The notes below the pieces were generated by a model. It was not told the origin of the DNA. It saw nothing but the letters and a program-made list of their open reading frames with translations, and did no database searches. Shown piece after piece: positions 62,280 to 64,000 of a stretch of DNA of 64,000 nt (positions are counted from its first letter, which is position 1; each line of letters begins with the position of its first letter). The translations under genes were made by a program, and so were the position numbers. This DNA comes from an uncultured Bacilli bacterium (GTDB lineage Bacteria; Bacillota_I; Bacilli_A; RF39; UBA660): the NCBI GenBank assembly GCA_934097085.1, contig CAKONK010000001.1, positions 62,001-126,000 of the forward strand. The letters are read 5' to 3'.

Positions 62280-63302
62280 CTATTTAATAAACATTGCATC
62301 GCCAAACGAAAAGAAATGATAATTATTTTCAATTGCATGATTATATGCATTTAAGATATTTTCTCTTGTTGAAAAAGCACTTACAAGCATTACAAGGGTA
62401 CTTTTTGGTAAATGGAAATTAGTTATTAAACCATCAATTGCTAAAAATTTATAACCTGGATAAATAAATATATTTGTATTTTCATCACACTCTACAAATT
62501 TATGGTATTTATTCATAATTGACTCAAGTGTCCTTGTGGAGGTTGTACCAACAGCATAAATTTTTCTTCCTTCTTCTTTAGCTTTATTAAGTTTATCAGC
62601 AACATCCTTAGTCATAATATATCTTTCACTATGCATATGATGTTTAGTAATATCTTCCTCATTTACTGGTCTAAATGTACCAAGACCAACATGAAGTGTA
62701 ACATATAAAATTTCAACACCTTTTTCCTTTAATTCATTTAAAAGTTCTTTTGTAAAATGAAGTCCCGCAGTCGGAGCCGCAGCACTACCTAAATATTTTG
62801 CATAAACAGTTTGATATCTTGTTTGATCTTTTAAAGACTCATGAATATAAGGTGGAAGTGGCATTAAACCAATTTTCTCTATTTGCTCTATAAATATTCC
62901 TTCATAAGAAAATTTAACTTTAACAATTCCCTCTTCATCCTTTTCAATTACTTCACATTTTAAAGTATCTGAAAAATTAATAATAGTTCCTACACTTAAT
63001 CTTTTAAAAGGTCTTGAAAGGCACTCCCAAGTATCACTACCTAAATCCTTTAAAAGTAAAAGTTCTATATGAGCACCAGTTTCCTCTTTAATGCCAAATA
63101 TTCTTGCAGGTAAAACTTTAGTATCATTTAATACTAAAACATCTCCTTTATGAAAATAAGAAGTAATATCCTTAAAAATTTTATCCTCTAAGGCACCAGT
63201 TTTTCTATCCATAACTAATAGTTTTGACTCACTTCGATTTTCTATAGGAGTTTGAGCTATTAAATTTTCTGGTAAATTATAATCAAATTCATTAATATCC
63301 AT
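62280..63302 (-). CDS. queA: S-adenosylmethionine:tRNA ribosyltransferase-isomerase
   Basis: 340 residues from the ATG at 63302, 7 bases after GGTGATG; a GTG at 63317 is the longer option. Motifs FDYNLPENLIAQTP, LNDTKVLPARIFG, AAPTAGLHFT and the C-terminal FSFGDAMFIK. Makes epoxyqueuosine on tRNA after Tgt; the two genes are adjacent as in many Firmicutes. Confidence 0.97.
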   Translation of the reverse strand: MDINEFDYNLPENLIAQTPIENRSESKLLVMDRKTGALEDKIFKDITSYFHKGDVLVLNDTKVLPARIFGIKEETGAHIELLLLKDLGSDTWECLSRPFKRLSVGTIINFSDTLKCEVIEKDEEGIVKVKFSYEGIFIEQIEKIGLMPLPPYIHESLKDQTRYQTVYAKYLGSAAAPTAGLHFTKELLNELKEKGVEILYVTLHVGLGTFRPVNEEDITKHHMHSERYIMTKDVADKLNKAKEEGRKIYAVGTTSTRTLESIMNKYHKFVECDENTNIFIYPGYKFLAIDGLITNFHLPKSTLVMLVSAFSTRENILNAYNHAIENNYHFFSFGDAMFIK

Positions 63303-63360
63303 TTTTTTCATCACCACTAAATATTATAAAGATATTTAACGAATTTGTCTATTAATTTAA

Positions 63361-63389
63361 TTGTAAAAATGTTACAAATTAGGTATAAT
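63361..63389 (+). promoter_or_regulatory. Promoter of the FtsK/SpoIIIE gene
   Basis: TTGTAA - 17 bases - TATAAT. The predicted start near 63396 leaves only about ten bases before the ATG at 63406, so the message may be nearly leaderless. Confidence 0.7.
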
Positions 63390-63405
63390 TATTATGGTGA
63401 AGCGT

Positions 63406-64000
63406 ATGGCAAAGAGAAAAAAAAGTAAAGAAAGCAAAAATGCACCTACTTATAGTGTAGAACTTACAGGTTTAATCCTAATACTTATAGGAATTATTGG
63501 TATGGGATTTGGTATAATTGGTAATTTTATAAAGCAATTTATGATGTTTTTAGCCGGAGAATTTTGGTTTGTAATATTATTCGGTGTTTTAATACTGGGA
63601 ATATCAATGTTATTTAAAAGAAAACTACCAAAGTTTTTTTCCTCAAGGTTAATAGGTATTTATATTTTATTTGCAATAATCTTAGTTTTAGGACATTTTG
63701 AACTATTAAAAAAGACTGATGGATTTTCAGATTTAATGGATGTTACTTACAATAATTATATGACTAGAATTGGTACTATGGAAGAAAGTAGTTCGATTTT
63801 ATCAAGTGGTTCTTCCTCAATTGTTATTGGTGGTGGATTAATTGGTTCCTTACTTGCCGGAGGACTTAAAGCAGCATTTAGTTTAACTGGAACAAAAATT
63901 GTTTTAGTCGTTTTAGGAATATTTTCATTCATCCTTATATTTAATATAACATTATCAGATATTTTAAACAAATTTATTAGTTTATTTAGTAAAGATAACG
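63406..64000 (+). CDS. ftsK: FtsK/SpoIIIE DNA translocase, N-terminal part (cut by right edge)
   Basis: About 198 codons: basic start (MAKRKKSKESK), then the FtsK four-helix membrane domain (SVELTGLILILIG ... FFSSRLIGIYILF ... GGGLIGSLLAG ... TGTKIVLVVLGIFSFI). The ATPase motor lies beyond the window. An ATG at 63394 is also in frame. Pumps chromosomes through division or sporulation septa. Confidence 0.88.
   Translation, partial: MAKRKKSKESKNAPTYSVELTGLILILIGIIGMGFGIIGNFIKQFMMFLAGEFWFVILFGVLILGISMLFKRKLPKFFSSRLIGIYILFAIILVLGHFELLKKTDGFSDLMDVTYNNYMTRIGTMEESSSILSSGSSSIVIGGGLIGSLLAGGLKAAFSLTGTKIVLVVLGIFSFILIFNITLSDILNKFISLFSKDN

Noticed and set aside
63756..63971. 71-residue minus-strand frame
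   Set aside because: Antisense shadow of the FtsK/SpoIIIE membrane domain.

Overview
The window comes from a very AT-rich (about 28% G+C by eye), endospore-forming, low-GC Gram-positive bacterium. The gene content resembles the uncultured gut Bacilli of the RF39 type. The evidence is the sporulation genes (spoIIGA-sigE, spoIIP, a possible SpoIIID-like regulator), conserved Bacillus-type neighbourhoods (ezrA / cysteine desulfurase / thiI; ftsA-ftsZ near spoIIGA-sigE; queA-tgt) and normal use of TGA as a stop codon. Lineage is inferred from gene content only.

Layout. 1-3.4 kb: a diversity-generating retroelement (DGR). On the minus strand a surface protein with a C-type-lectin-like C-terminus is followed by a MutS-like accessory gene, avd and a reverse transcriptase cut by the window edge. 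No template repeat was found in the window, so it probably lies to the left. 3.4-6.8 kb: a type-2 isoleucyl-tRNA synthetase with the unusual GxHH form of the HIGH motif, under an Ile T-box. 6.9-17.5 kb: a type I toxin-antitoxin-like locus; two paralogous DGR-target-like surface proteins, each preceded by the same 146-bp cassette bounded by 28-bp inverted repeats (possible invertible promoters); PduL, a DUF368 undecaprenyl-phosphate translocase, RmuC, a TasA-like protein and a YfcC-family transporter; and a decayed second copy of the toxin-like locus. 17.5-22 kb: thiI, cysteine desulfurase, ezrA and two tRNAs. 22-29 kb: a broken nuclease-toxin gene and a P-type Ca2+ ATPase split by a 3.36-kb serine-recombinase element. 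29-39 kb: a ClpC-like ATPase with a degenerate second ATPase domain and small paralogous partners, a divergent helical protein ending in a RelE-like domain, a two-sensor GGDEF protein, and three tandem copies of a small hairpin RNA (a fourth copy is at 22.2 kb). 39-45.3 kb: a Tad (type IVc pilus) operon preceded by a fourth DGR-target-like protein. 45.3-64 kb: housekeeping and sporulation genes (sigE, spoIIGA, ftsZ, ftsA, hemW, lepA, spoIIP, ssb, sufB, tgt, queA, start of ftsK/spoIIIE), Fic and Xre genes, and a convergent toxin/antisense-RNA locus between spoIIGA and ftsZ.

The most interesting signal is a surface-variation system. A DGR with an uncommon accessory gene accompanies four related membrane-anchored proteins spread over 45 kb. 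Three of them carry GC-rich variable-region-like patches just before a conserved VRP motif, and two sit behind inverted-repeat promoter cassettes. Diversification plus phase switching of the same protein family is inferred and not proven here.
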